17,901 nt of DNA from Candidatus Nitrosotalea sp. FS (GCF_011319475.1 NZ_RCMC01000290.1:31550-49450); one strand, 5' to 3'. Positions 7,390 to 15,640 are shown, counted from the stretch's first letter. Program-made: numbers and translations. The notes: generated from the sequence alone by a model not told the origin.

Positions 7390-7547
7390 CTCTGTGATTT
7401 TTTTACTTTGAAGAATGGTTGATAGGTATTTGGAGGCTAGTTGTGTCAGATGGTGTCAAAAAAGTACCGTACTTTTTTAATCAGTTCAACTTTTTCATAC
7501 ATGTAAGATACGCCAATTTTTTAAACTGTGAAGTAAACCATCATTAT

Positions 7548-8942
7548 TTGAGAGCATTATTTTCAATAATTATTATTATTGCAATATCAATCATCATACA
7601 CAACATCTCTGGGCAGAATGAAACAGGTGACTTGCACGATCTAATCCCAAAATGGCTCATAACCAAGAGCCCACTAGAACAATACAATGCAGGAATTTCC
7701 GCAAACATTGTTGTTTGTCAAGGAAATCTTCAGCTAGTCATTAAAACTAGAGATAATTCTCCCGCATGCATAAAACCAGAAACAGCCAACATGTTACTTG
7801 AACGTGGATGGGCAAAAAATACAACAACAACAATTAGCGGGTTTTTGGAACAAAACTATCGTAATGCAACATACAGAAATGGAACTGTGATTGATTCCCA
7901 TGATATCTATGTGAAATTACATCACATTGTAGAGGGAACACACCTCATACATGTTCAGATCCTTTTTTCTAATGGAACACAGTACAAGACGGACAGCATA
8001 CCAGTTACTAACATACAACCTGATGGCTATTACATGTACCACGTAGATACAAAATCAAATAACTATACAAGCCAAGGATTCAGAGCCAATATCGGTTACA
8101 ATAACTACTCTGCCACAATATACATTCCATCAGTAAATGAATCAGATGATATTTTTGGTGTCAAGGAGATCTATCCAACAAAAAAAGATGGTCCTCAATG
8201 GTACATGAATTCAATCGATCCATTAAATGACACAATGTTTTACACTGGCCCTGATTCAAATGCAAGCTGTAACGACCCAGCAACATGTATGCAACTTTAC
8301 AAAAACCCTACAAATGATTCATGGCATGCAAAAAGAATCGACGTACCAGAGAATGAAGGAGTGAGACTAGTAGTAAATTCGCCACCAAATACACTTTGGT
8401 TGAACACAGAAATGACCGGGTACTATAGATTACAAAATAGTACTCATTATCCTCAAGAGTTTACCCATGTGACAAGAAGTGGCAGTCCGCACGTCTCAAT
8501 TTGTCAGGGGTATTCATATTATTCAAGCATAACATTTGATGGTAATGCAGAAGTTCAGAAGTCACTTTACCACGCAGGAGATAAATTAAGTTATTCAGAA
8601 ACATTTGCTACTACAGGAGTTACAACTCCATTGAACGATCGCTGGATTGGTATGAAGACCATGACATACAATATCAAAAACAATACTGCAGTAAAATTTG
8701 AGATATGGATAGATGATCAGGACGACAATAACTGGCATAAGGTATTTGAACAAATAGATTCAGGTTGGCCAGTCCCAGGTGATCCTGCAAAATATGGATG
8801 CAAAAACATCACAACTGGAGATTCAATGAATAATGAGGACATAATATCATGGGGAGGTACAGAGCAGCAATTCAGAGCAGACAATGCAGAATTTGACTTT
8901 AAGAAGTTGAGCATAAGGGAGATCATCCCTCCAATATCCTAA
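7548..8942 (+). CDS. Secreted jelly-roll (concanavalin-like) protein with thaumarchaeal SPL-x-Q module
   Basis: The frame is open from 7419, but no ATG precedes the mature region. TTG at 7548 gives MRALFSIIIIIAISIIIHNI, a clean signal peptide or anchor, so I choose it; TTG at 7419 would give a 507-residue product. An A/T-rich TTTTTTAAA near 7517-7525 sits at the right distance for a leaderless TTG transcript. After the signal comes a module SPLEQYNAGISANIVVCQG ... PACIKP ... LLERGW, common in thaumarchaeal surface proteins. About 45 residues later beta-rich sequence follows. The C-terminal ~200 residues (EMTGYYRL, DRWIGMKTMTYN, VKFEIWIDDQDDNNW, FRADNAEFDFKKLSIREI) resemble concanavalin-like sugar-binding or polysaccharide-lyase-type domains. 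I see no catalytic signature I can name, so binding is at least as likely as cleavage. Many N-x-S/T sites suggest glycosylation. It is divergent from the 653-residue deacetylase gene. Confidence 0.75.
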   Translation: MRALFSIIIIIAISIIIHNISGQNETGDLHDLIPKWLITKSPLEQYNAGISANIVVCQGNLQLVIKTRDNSPACIKPETANMLLERGWAKNTTTTISGFLEQNYRNATYRNGTVIDSHDIYVKLHHIVEGTHLIHVQILFSNGTQYKTDSIPVTNIQPDGYYMYHVDTKSNNYTSQGFRANIGYNNYSATIYIPSVNESDDIFGVKEIYPTKKDGPQWYMNSIDPLNDTMFYTGPDSNASCNDPATCMQLYKNPTNDSWHAKRIDVPENEGVRLVVNSPPNTLWLNTEMTGYYRLQNSTHYPQEFTHVTRSGSPHVSICQGYSYYSSITFDGNAEVQKSLYHAGDKLSYSETFATTGVTTPLNDRWIGMKTMTYNIKNNTAVKFEIWIDDQDDNNWHKVFEQIDSGWPVPGDPAKYGCKNITTGDSMNNEDIISWGGTEQQFRADNAEFDFKKLSIREIIPPIS

Positions 8943-8947
8943 TTTTT
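8943..8947 (+). terminator. Short T-run after the jelly-roll gene
   Basis: Five T residues directly follow the TAA at 8940-8942. This is weak support for a plus-strand transcription stop in the 109-base gap between two convergent genes. Confidence 0.3.
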
Positions 8948-9026
8948 ATTTCACGGTCATAACAGGATGTATTTGTTACATAACAATATCATGTGTGAGA
9001 AATATCAGAAAACATCTTTTGACCAG

Positions 9027-9033
9027 AAAAAAA
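9027..9033 (-). terminator. T7 run after the membrane-anchored deacetylase
   Basis: On the minus strand seven T residues lie about 20 bases after the stop codon at 9052. Such runs are the main intrinsic stop signal in archaea, so this could close the long minus-strand transcript. Confidence 0.45.
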
Positions 9034-9051
9034 TTCAATGAACTCCAGATA

Positions 9052-10104
9052 TCAGAGTCGGTGTTTAACTAGTGTATTTCTTTTTACAGTAGTAAATACA
9101 ATCATCAGCAATATTGATACTAACAAAACAATAGTTACCACTCCAGAGAATTCAGGAGCTAGTTGAACATGGGATGAAGTTGGTATTTGTAATCCTACCA
9201 CATTTGCAAACGTAGTAATGTGTTGATTCTTAGATTTTATTGAGTCCATTAAAGAGGATAAATCATTAATTTCATTTTCGTCTACAGTGTCAACAAAGGC
9301 GTTATTTTCCATCTTTGCGAAATTCTGAGGATGTAGTAAAATTACGGCATAGCCAAACTTGTTTATGTCACTGTCCACATAACTCGAGATTGTCTTTATA
9401 GGAACTTTTACCCAAGTACCATTCCCATTATCACTTTTGTAACTAACCATAGCTGGAAGATGGTACAATACCAGATCAGACTTGCCTGCATCCATCCCGT
9501 TTGCTACAAAATATGGAGCCTTGTCAGTAGATGTATCTGCACTAAAGATTCTAACTCCAATTGATTTTAAAATTCCGATTGTATCACCATTGAACTTGTT
9601 ATATGGAGGTATGAAAACTTGAGAGTGTTGACCAAAGATAGTGTTCATTTTGTCATTAGCCTGCTGTAGTGTTCCAAATTGTTCTTCTTGACTTAGCTGA
9701 GCATAGTCAACATGATCCCAACCATGAAGATCTAATTCGAACAAACCCTTCTGTTTTCCCTCTTTTATTTTTTCTACTATTGTAGATGTCGGATCTATTC
9801 TATGCATTATGAGTCCTAATGAGATACTTTGATTTTTCAAAATGAATTGATCCATTATGCTTAGTTGCACTTTTGTTAGATATTCACTATTTACATCATC
9901 CAATCTAAAGACTACACACTTACATGGACCTTGTGTGCCTAGATATGTGCTAGATCCTACAGTATTTTCCACTTGCGCGTTGGCACTAATCGAGACCAAA
10001 TAAGAACCACAGTTAAACAGCAATAGAAAAATTGTAAAAAACGTTAAGAGACGTACACTGGTTTTGATTTGTACATTTTTAATATTAGATTTATCAACGA
10101 TCAT
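9052..10104 (-). CDS. Secreted NodB polysaccharide deacetylase with C-terminal membrane anchor
   Basis: This is a 350-residue protein with an N-terminal signal segment (about 16-42), a NodB domain (about 60-305), and a C-terminal membrane helix (about 319-339) followed by a short basic tail. That places the catalytic domain outside the cell, tied to the membrane. Motif 1 is CKCVVFRLDD with Asp69 and Asp70 both present. Motif 2 is HGWDH (127-131), motif 3 is FIPPYN (164-169, Arg replaced by Ile), and the late His is in LLHPQNF (H258). The metal ligands are complete, so activity is expected: removal of acetyl groups from an amino-sugar polymer or similar. It lies 135 bases after the 316-residue deacetylase gene, so it may belong to the operon or have its own promoter; the gap carries an inverted and a direct repeat. 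It ends facing the jelly-roll gene. Confidence 0.9.
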   Translation of the reverse strand: MIVDKSNIKNVQIKTSVRLLTFFTIFLLLFNCGSYLVSISANAQVENTVGSSTYLGTQGPCKCVVFRLDDVNSEYLTKVQLSIMDQFILKNQSISLGLIMHRIDPTSTIVEKIKEGKQKGLFELDLHGWDHVDYAQLSQEEQFGTLQQANDKMNTIFGQHSQVFIPPYNKFNGDTIGILKSIGVRIFSADTSTDKAPYFVANGMDAGKSDLVLYHLPAMVSYKSDNGNGTWVKVPIKTISSYVDSDINKFGYAVILLHPQNFAKMENNAFVDTVDENEINDLSSLMDSIKSKNQHITTFANVVGLQIPTSSHVQLAPEFSGVVTIVLLVSILLMIVFTTVKRNTLVKHRL

Positions 10105-10121
10105 TTTGACTTGTGTACATT

Positions 10122-10137
10122 ATCACACCATCACACC
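10122..10137. repeat. Perfect tandem 8-bp repeat upstream of the anchored deacetylase
   Basis: The unit ATCACACC occurs twice in direct succession, 18 bases before the start codon side of the gene that begins at 10104. It lies where a regulator could act, but two units of eight bases can arise by chance slippage. Confidence 0.35.
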
Positions 10138-10179
10138 CAAAAATAGTTTTAATTCGTCAATTTAGTATCTTGTGTAACT

Positions 10180-10203
10180 TTGTTCAGTCACGAAAATGAA
10201 CAA
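10180..10203. repeat. Inverted repeat in the gap between two deacetylase genes
   Basis: Perfect seven-base arms TTGTTCA (10180-10186) and TGAACAA (10197-10203) are separated by ten bases. It could form a hairpin in the mRNA between the two genes or be a regulator site. The rest of the 135-base gap holds an AT-rich element on the minus strand (TTATTTAAG, about 10206-10214) that might be a TATA box, and nothing else I can identify. Confidence 0.35.
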
Positions 10204-10239
10204 GTCTTAAATAAGTACAATAGCTGGTTTGGTGTCTAT

Positions 10240-11190
10240 TTATTTGAACATGGTAGATGATGTAATAACTTTCTTGTCAATCAAATAATTGACATTAGAT
10301 AGAACCTGCTTGTCAGAAATCATTCCCTTTTCATTCCATGTGAAAACAGCATTCAACCAGCCAGGATAGTGTTTACTTTGCATATTAGATGGAATTTGAT
10401 CCATAGTTACTATTTTGATGCCACTCTTTTTTATGCTGTCAATGAGCAGCCCAAGATTTTTAATTTGAGTTGCGTCCACATTGTTTGCATAATGAGATTG
10501 TATCCTTTGTGCAAATTCAGGAGGATGCATTATTACCATCGAATACCCATACTTGTTGATGTCAGACATTATTTTTACAAGAACATGTTGGTTATCATAA
10601 TGACGCCAGATGTTATCATTACCAGTAAGGTTGCTTATCTGTGCAGTTCCAGGAACATGATAGACTTGAGCACTTTTTGTAAAAGAAGATGAATTATCTT
10701 GTGATACATCTGCTGAAATATACTTGAAATTATTTTCAAAAAATGCTATCATGGTATCAGAATTGATAGTATCAAAAGGTGGGATAAACGCTGAAGGGGT
10801 AACCCCAAACAGAGTGGATATCCTCCCATTGGTATTTTTCATCAACATACCTTGTTGATCTCTGCTAAATTGAGTAAAATCCTCATGATTCCAACCATGG
10901 TTTGCTATTTCTAATGCAGGGGCTGTCTTTCCTACCTTAGTTTTTACATCATGCACTAATTTGAAATCTTGTCCTATATGATTTCCAATTACTCCAATTG
11001 TTAAACTGGCATTTTTTTGATGGAATGTATCAATTATTTTTGTTTGAACACTGTCTAACCAATAATCTTGAATATCATCCAGTCTAAATGAGACACATTG
11101 ACACGATGTCTTAGAATATGCCAAGACAGGATATGCAGGAATAAAGATCATCGATAAGACGAGAAATAGAAATAATTTTGCAAATATCAT
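10240..11190 (-). CDS. Secreted NodB polysaccharide deacetylase with C-terminal thaumarchaeal W-repeat module
   Basis: This is a 316-residue exported enzyme. Residues 1-25 are a signal peptide and about 29-265 a NodB domain. Motif 1 is CQCVSFRLDD with Asp38 and Asp39, motif 2 is HGWNH (98-102), motif 3 is FIPPFD (135-140), and the late His is in IMHPPEF (H222). The metal ligands Asp-His-His are intact. Residues 275-310 (YPGWLNAVFTWNEKGMISD and following) match the W-repeat module that occurs twice in the secreted protein at 242-1243, so this is a shared surface-associated unit rather than part of the enzyme. The ATG at 11188-11190 is preceded by a weak GGATG. The gene follows the 968-residue SGNH/pentapeptide gene by 50 bases and is probably transcribed with it. 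Confidence 0.9.
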   Translation of the reverse strand: MIFAKLFLFLVLSMIFIPAYPVLAYSKTSCQCVSFRLDDIQDYWLDSVQTKIIDTFHQKNASLTIGVIGNHIGQDFKLVHDVKTKVGKTAPALEIANHGWNHEDFTQFSRDQQGMLMKNTNGRISTLFGVTPSAFIPPFDTINSDTMIAFFENNFKYISADVSQDNSSSFTKSAQVYHVPGTAQISNLTGNDNIWRHYDNQHVLVKIMSDINKYGYSMVIMHPPEFAQRIQSHYANNVDATQIKNLGLLIDSIKKSGIKIVTMDQIPSNMQSKHYPGWLNAVFTWNEKGMISDKQVLSNVNYLIDKKVITSSTMFK

Positions 11191-11240
11191 TATATACTAT
11201 CTACATCCTGCTTTCCAAATTCCATTGTTGCAAAAACTTT

Positions 11241-14147
11241 TCATTTGGATATCTCCTTTTGTGCCAGAATTTCATTAATGTGTAAAGTAACTGGTCCTGT
11301 AGAATCATCGTTAATTCTTATTTGAATTCTGTTTATTGCAGATATGTCAGGGGTGCCATTTACAGCAAATTGTTTTGGATCAATTGAAATCTTCGTCCAT
11401 TCTCCAGACTTGACATGGTTTGGAATTGAAATCTTGTATGTGAACCAGGATGATTTCAAACCGTCACTTGAGAGATATATCCAAAATTCTTTTACTTTTG
11501 AAGAATTGTCTACTTTAATCCAAGTACTTGTGACATAATGACTCAAATCAAAAGCATGTAAGAAAATATTACTATGAGTAACTATAGGTGAACCATTTCC
11601 AGCAGTAACAAGTTTCAGACTTTGTGAACCATTTATGAAATCAGTATTATCATATGACTGGCTCCCACTAGACGATTGCTTTATCCAGCCAGTAGTAGAT
11701 TGGAAATTTGAAATTACTTCAGTACGAGGTAGTGCATGAGAGGCAGACGCTGATTTAATTTTTGAAGGATCAGTTATTGCCTTGGACATGTCTACCCCAG
11801 TCAGGTTAGCATGAGCCAAATTAGCGCCCACAAGGATTGTTCCTCGTAGATCATCGCCTGATAGATCCGCACCAGATAGATTAGCGCCAGACAGATTTGC
11901 ATTAGTCAAATTAGAGTTTTTAATCAGGGCATCACGTAGATCACTGTGAGACAGATCTGCACCAACCAGATTTGCATCTACGAGTTTTGCTTTCCACAAC
12001 ACTGCCTTTGTTAGATCAGATCCTTCTAGTGTAGTACCTGTCAGATTTTTCATTCCAAGATTTACACCAGATAGAATTGCATAGTCAAAATGCGTTCCCC
12101 GAAGATTGCTTCCAGTAAAGTCCTTGCTAGATAAGTCAACCCCGGTAAAGTTGGCATTGACTAGATTAGTCCCTACAAGGATTGTTCCAGTCAGATCCTT
12201 GTTTGCAAGATTTACGCCAGGCATAATTGCACTGTGCAAGTCTGCACCAACAAGCTCTGTTCCTGACAAAGCATTGCCAGACAAATCAGCATTACGAAGT
12301 TTAGCATTATTCAGATTAGCCCCAGTCAGTATTGTCTTTCTTAAGTTATCACCAGATAGATCTGCACCTGCTAGATCAGCATTCTGTAAATTAGTCCTAA
12401 ATAGAAATGCGCCTGTTAGATTTTTGCCTGTAAGATCAGTACCACTAAGATTAGTATATGCCAGATTAGATCCTATAAGGACTGCTCCAGTTAGATCTTT
12501 ATCTGACAAGTAAACTCCCTTGAGACTGGCACCCGTCAGATTTTTGCCTGCCAGATCAACATTATGAAGATTTGCATAATCCAAATTGGCCCCTGCAAGA
12601 ATTGTTCCAGTGAAATCTTGACCTGACAGGTTATCACCACCAAGGTTAGCTCCAGCGAGATTCTTGTGTGACAAGTCCACATCTGTCAGATTGGCATTGA
12701 CCAGATTAGTCCCTACAAGGATTGTTCCAGTCAGATCTTTGCCCGACAAGTTAACCCCACTTAGGTTTGTTCCAGTGAGGTCCTTGCCTGAGAGTTCAAC
12801 GTCGGCAAGATCTGCATTTGTTAAATCAGCACCGGTTAGAATAGTACCAGTCAGATCTTCTCCAGACAAATCCAAATTATGCATATAGGCATGCCCAAGA
12901 TTTGCATCTTTGAGAATTGTATTGGTCATGTTTGCACCGTATAAATTAGAATATATGAGAATAGTTCCAGTCATGTTCTTTCCTGACAAATTCACAGATC
13001 GTAAATCAGCATAAGAAAGATCTTTGTGACTCAAGTTCTCGGCACTTGTGTCAACAGTTTTCATATTTGTAAAAGAGTGTAATTCACCTAGAACAATTTT
13101 TGCAATATCATCACTGTAAATTACTACCTTGGGGTTTTGAGCAACATGTTGCGCATCAGCCCATATGTTTAGAGTTACATACTTGTCATGTAGATCATAC
13201 AATTTTAAATTATTATCAGTAGCAAACTTTCCTAGCGTAGACAAGAATGTGTGTATACCATTATCCCCCACAGCATTCAGATAACTTTGGGAAAACGGCG
13301 GCACAAACAATATCACGTTGATATTATTTTTCTTGAATGTAGAAACCATTTCATTTAATTTTGTCAACTCATTGTTCATGTCTTCAGGACACACGTGAAC
13401 GGTATAACCCAATGGTTTGTTTATTTCAGTCAGACTGGTGATATCCACAAAGATTGGCTCTCTTTTTTCAAAGAGATTTTGATTTACGGCACCAGAAGTA
13501 GAATTATTTCCAGTAGATACAGCACCCACTTCAGTGTTGGATGTAATATTTTCTTCAAAATATGATTTTAGCAGATCAACTGTAACATGTTTTGGATCAG
13601 CAAGATTTGAAAAATAATCTATCTTTACAGGAATTATCTTTTGCAAGTATGATGCCGCATCTTGAACCGATGGAGTACTAAATGAGGGAGTACCAAACGA
13701 TGGAGTAGTCGTGCTATTACCTTCAAAAGGCGTGGATCCACCAGAGGCACAACTAGGTGCATTATTTGTATACGGTTTGTATCCTAATTCACGAAAACCT
13801 AATCCATATACAATAACTGTGGGATGAGCTGAAACCATAGGTTCTAGATATTGAATTTGTTGTGAGGGGTTACCAGCGCCATTTTTTGCTATGTTATATA
13901 CCTGAAATTGTTGTAAGCCATTTTCTGAAAGATATTGTTTGATGTAAGACGAGTTTAGTCGTTCAACATAACTAGAACCCAGGAGGAAGACTCTTTTTTC
14001 TCCCGAGTCAGCTCCCGCAAAAGAAAACTTTTGATTGCTGACATCAACAGGATTTGCCGCACCATAAGTCAGATATGCAAAAAGCATTGCAAAAGATACA
14101 ATCAGGGCAATGGACGCGGCGATACTTGTTTTTATGGTATTGTTCAT
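11241..14147 (-). CDS. Membrane-anchored SGNH-like protein with 84 pentapeptide repeats and C-terminal jelly-roll domain
   Basis: This is a 968-residue protein with three parts. A membrane segment lies at about 7-30. An SGNH/GDSL-like domain spans about 50-360: block I is LLGSSYVERLN with the candidate nucleophile Ser58 or Ser59, a middle block is NIAKNGAGN (85-93), and the late block is WADAQH (Asp331, His334). This resembles the AlgJ/AlgX type of extracellular O-acetyltransferase that works with an MBOAT protein, whose gene lies 11 bases upstream. Residues 372-787 carry Leu, Met, Phe or Ile at every fifth position without a break: 84 pentapeptides, predicted to form a square beta-helix of 21 turns. 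Residues about 808-965 are beta-rich and resemble a carbohydrate-binding jelly roll (GEWTKISIDPKQF ... INRIQIRINDD). A low-complexity Ser/Thr/Pro stretch (126-165) interrupts the SGNH part. The AGGAG Shine-Dalgarno sequence overlaps the MBOAT stop codon. Confidence 0.85.
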   Translation of the reverse strand: MNNTIKTSIAASIALIVSFAMLFAYLTYGAANPVDVSNQKFSFAGADSGEKRVFLLGSSYVERLNSSYIKQYLSENGLQQFQVYNIAKNGAGNPSQQIQYLEPMVSAHPTVIVYGLGFRELGYKPYTNNAPSCASGGSTPFEGNSTTTPSFGTPSFSTPSVQDAASYLQKIIPVKIDYFSNLADPKHVTVDLLKSYFEENITSNTEVGAVSTGNNSTSGAVNQNLFEKREPIFVDITSLTEINKPLGYTVHVCPEDMNNELTKLNEMVSTFKKNNINVILFVPPFSQSYLNAVGDNGIHTFLSTLGKFATDNNLKLYDLHDKYVTLNIWADAQHVAQNPKVVIYSDDIAKIVLGELHSFTNMKTVDTSAENLSHKDLSYADLRSVNLSGKNMTGTILIYSNLYGANMTNTILKDANLGHAYMHNLDLSGEDLTGTILTGADLTNADLADVELSGKDLTGTNLSGVNLSGKDLTGTILVGTNLVNANLTDVDLSHKNLAGANLGGDNLSGQDFTGTILAGANLDYANLHNVDLAGKNLTGASLKGVYLSDKDLTGAVLIGSNLAYTNLSGTDLTGKNLTGAFLFRTNLQNADLAGADLSGDNLRKTILTGANLNNAKLRNADLSGNALSGTELVGADLHSAIMPGVNLANKDLTGTILVGTNLVNANFTGVDLSSKDFTGSNLRGTHFDYAILSGVNLGMKNLTGTTLEGSDLTKAVLWKAKLVDANLVGADLSHSDLRDALIKNSNLTNANLSGANLSGADLSGDDLRGTILVGANLAHANLTGVDMSKAITDPSKIKSASASHALPRTEVISNFQSTTGWIKQSSSGSQSYDNTDFINGSQSLKLVTAGNGSPIVTHSNIFLHAFDLSHYVTSTWIKVDNSSKVKEFWIYLSSDGLKSSWFTYKISIPNHVKSGEWTKISIDPKQFAVNGTPDISAINRIQIRINDDSTGPVTLHINEILAQKEISK
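11778..13037 (-). repeat. Pentapeptide-repeat coding block with higher-order periodicity
   Basis: The 84 five-residue units fall into groups opening with L-[SA]-[GHD]-[KQ]-[DN]. In the central part the groups alternate three and five units, which makes a 40-residue (120-bp) super-repeat: at least three successive copies begin near residues 452, 492 and 532. Elsewhere five-unit (75-bp) groups dominate. Two 50-bp segments, 12151-12200 and 12691-12740, differ at only two bases and are exactly 540 bp apart, showing recent internal duplication or gene conversion. Confidence 0.85.
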
Positions 14148-14155
14148 ATCATAAT

Positions 14156-14160
14156 CTCCT
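14156..14160 (-). promoter_or_regulatory. Shine-Dalgarno sequence of the SGNH/pentapeptide gene
   Basis: The minus strand reads AGGAG, eight bases before the ATG at 14145-14147, and overlaps the TAG stop of the MBOAT gene. This supports the chosen start and translational linkage of the two genes. Confidence 0.6.
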
Positions 14161-15631
14161 AAAATCTGAAATAGATGAAATCCTCCGGTTTTCCATCATA
14201 AAGAATTAAAATTGAAAATGTGATTGCAACAAGAAACATCACCCAATATCGTAATTTCAAACCAGAGATTGTTTCTATCAAATTATTCTTTTTGTAAGAC
14301 ACATAGTGTAGAACGATAAAAGCGATAATGAGTAAAATTGGAAGTTTATTTAATGAAATTACATTTAGTGTTTTATCAATTGCAAAGTCCCATACAATAT
14401 ACTTCCAAATGGAATATGTCAGATTACTTGAATCCTGTACCCTAAATGGAATCCAAGTTAAGAACACTAGATATTGTGTAATGAATATAGAAATAACAAT
14501 TCCAATTTTTGTTTTGAAAAATTTATTGTCCTTCAACGATGGAACTCTGTCCAGAATTAATTTATGCATAGCAAGATACAATCCATGCAACATTCCCCAG
14601 ATGACAAAGTTCCAGGATGCACCATGCCATAGTCCTCCCAAGAACATTGTTATGAATAGATTAAGATATGTCCTGAGCTTTGATACACGATTACCTCCCA
14701 ATGTTATGTACAAATAATCTCGCAGCCATGATGATAATGAGATGTGCCATCTTCGCCAGAAATCAGAAGGGGACGTTGCAAAATATGGCCTGTTAAAATT
14801 AGCAGGTATCTTGAATCCCAAGATCATTGCTGCGCCTATTGCAATATCAGAATAACCAGAAAAGTCACAATAAATTTGGATACCAAAGCCAATGGTGGCC
14901 AGAATAATGGTAAAGGACTCTGCACCTATAGGATAGTTGAAGATGTCATTTACCATAGGCGAGATATTGTCGCTGAAGAACATTTTTTTGAAAAATCCCA
15001 TAGCCATCATGGTGACACCAAATTTCAGGTTAGAGTTCTCAAGAACAATTAACTTCAATCTAGTTCCCATCTCAGACTGGGCTATCTGTTCCCTAAACTG
15101 GGGCAAAATCTGACTTGCCCTAAGTATTGGACCGGCAACTAGAGACGGGAAGAATGTAACAAATAGTGCAAATTCCCTAAATGTCTTGCTTGGAACAAGA
15201 TGTCCTCGATAGATGTCTATTGTATACGTCATTGTATGAAATGTATAAAATGAAATTCCTATTGGCAGAACTAGATTTAGTAGAGGTATGTTACTTCCAA
15301 GCCCGAGGTAGACACCCAGTGCATTGAACTGCGAAATTGCAAAGTCAGCGTACTTGAAAAATCCTAAGAGACCCAAATTTCCTGCCATGCTACAAATTAG
15401 CAGCATTTTTCTTCGTTGAGGATTAGTTGACTTGTATATTGCACCTCCTAGATAAAAATCCAAAAGTGTTGAATAAATTAAAAGCGTAATCAGATAGTTG
15501 CTTGAATAATAAAAGAAAAAGTAACTTGCAAATAATAAAAACAAGTGTTGAAACTTTCTTTTTTTAATAATTGCAACAGAACCTAATACAACAACAAAGA
15601 AAACAATAAACTGAAGAGAATTAAATAACAT
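14159..15631 (-). CDS. MBOAT-family O-acyltransferase (AlgI-like)
   Basis: This is a 490-residue polytopic membrane protein of the AlgI/DltB branch of MBOAT, which carries acyl groups, usually acetyl, from an inside donor across the membrane to an extracellular acceptor. The family core is very clear: LPIGISFYTFHTMTYTIDIY (122-141), FFPSLVAGPI (160-169), CDFSGYSDIAIG (255-266), NFNRPYF (278-284), DFWRRWHISLSSWLRDYLY (290-308) and LGGLWHGASWNFVIWG (331-346). The invariant catalytic His is His336, and a second conserved His is His349. Length is typical of AlgI. Start ATG 15629-15631 has a GGTGA Shine-Dalgarno sequence. The gene lies between the GT2 gene (34-base gap) and the SGNH-like gene (11-base gap), the same pairing of MBOAT with an SGNH partner seen in alginate and other exopolysaccharide acetylation systems. 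Confidence 0.95.
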   Translation of the reverse strand: MLFNSLQFIVFFVVVLGSVAIIKKRKFQHLFLLFASYFFFYYSSNYLITLLIYSTLLDFYLGGAIYKSTNPQRRKMLLICSMAGNLGLLGFFKYADFAISQFNALGVYLGLGSNIPLLNLVLPIGISFYTFHTMTYTIDIYRGHLVPSKTFREFALFVTFFPSLVAGPILRASQILPQFREQIAQSEMGTRLKLIVLENSNLKFGVTMMAMGFFKKMFFSDNISPMVNDIFNYPIGAESFTIILATIGFGIQIYCDFSGYSDIAIGAAMILGFKIPANFNRPYFATSPSDFWRRWHISLSSWLRDYLYITLGGNRVSKLRTYLNLFITMFLGGLWHGASWNFVIWGMLHGLYLAMHKLILDRVPSLKDNKFFKTKIGIVISIFITQYLVFLTWIPFRVQDSSNLTYSIWKYIVWDFAIDKTLNVISLNKLPILLIIAFIVLHYVSYKKNNLIETISGLKLRYWVMFLVAITFSILILYDGKPEDFIYFRF

Positions 15632-15635
15632 CTAT

Positions 15636-15640
15636 TCACC
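15636..15640 (-). promoter_or_regulatory. Shine-Dalgarno sequence of the MBOAT gene
   Basis: The minus strand reads GGTGA four bases before the ATG at 15629-15631, complementary to the usual archaeal 16S rRNA 3' end (ATCACCTC). It decides the start and shows that internal operon genes use SD-led translation, unlike the leaderless genes elsewhere in the window. Confidence 0.6.

Noticed and set aside
12106..12888. Long open plus-strand frames opposite the pentapeptide repeats
   Set aside because: They are antisense images of a repetitive, strongly biased coding sequence; their products are monotonous Pro/Val/Arg/Ser repeats without start signals.
11778..13037. Regularly spaced similar DNA segments that could suggest a CRISPR array
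   Set aside because: The repeats encode in-frame pentapeptides, the intervening DNA is itself repetitive, and units diverge; no cas genes are present.
14328..14717. Open plus-strand frame of about 129 codons opposite the MBOAT gene
   Set aside because: It is fully antisense to the conserved MBOAT core, and its product resembles no family.
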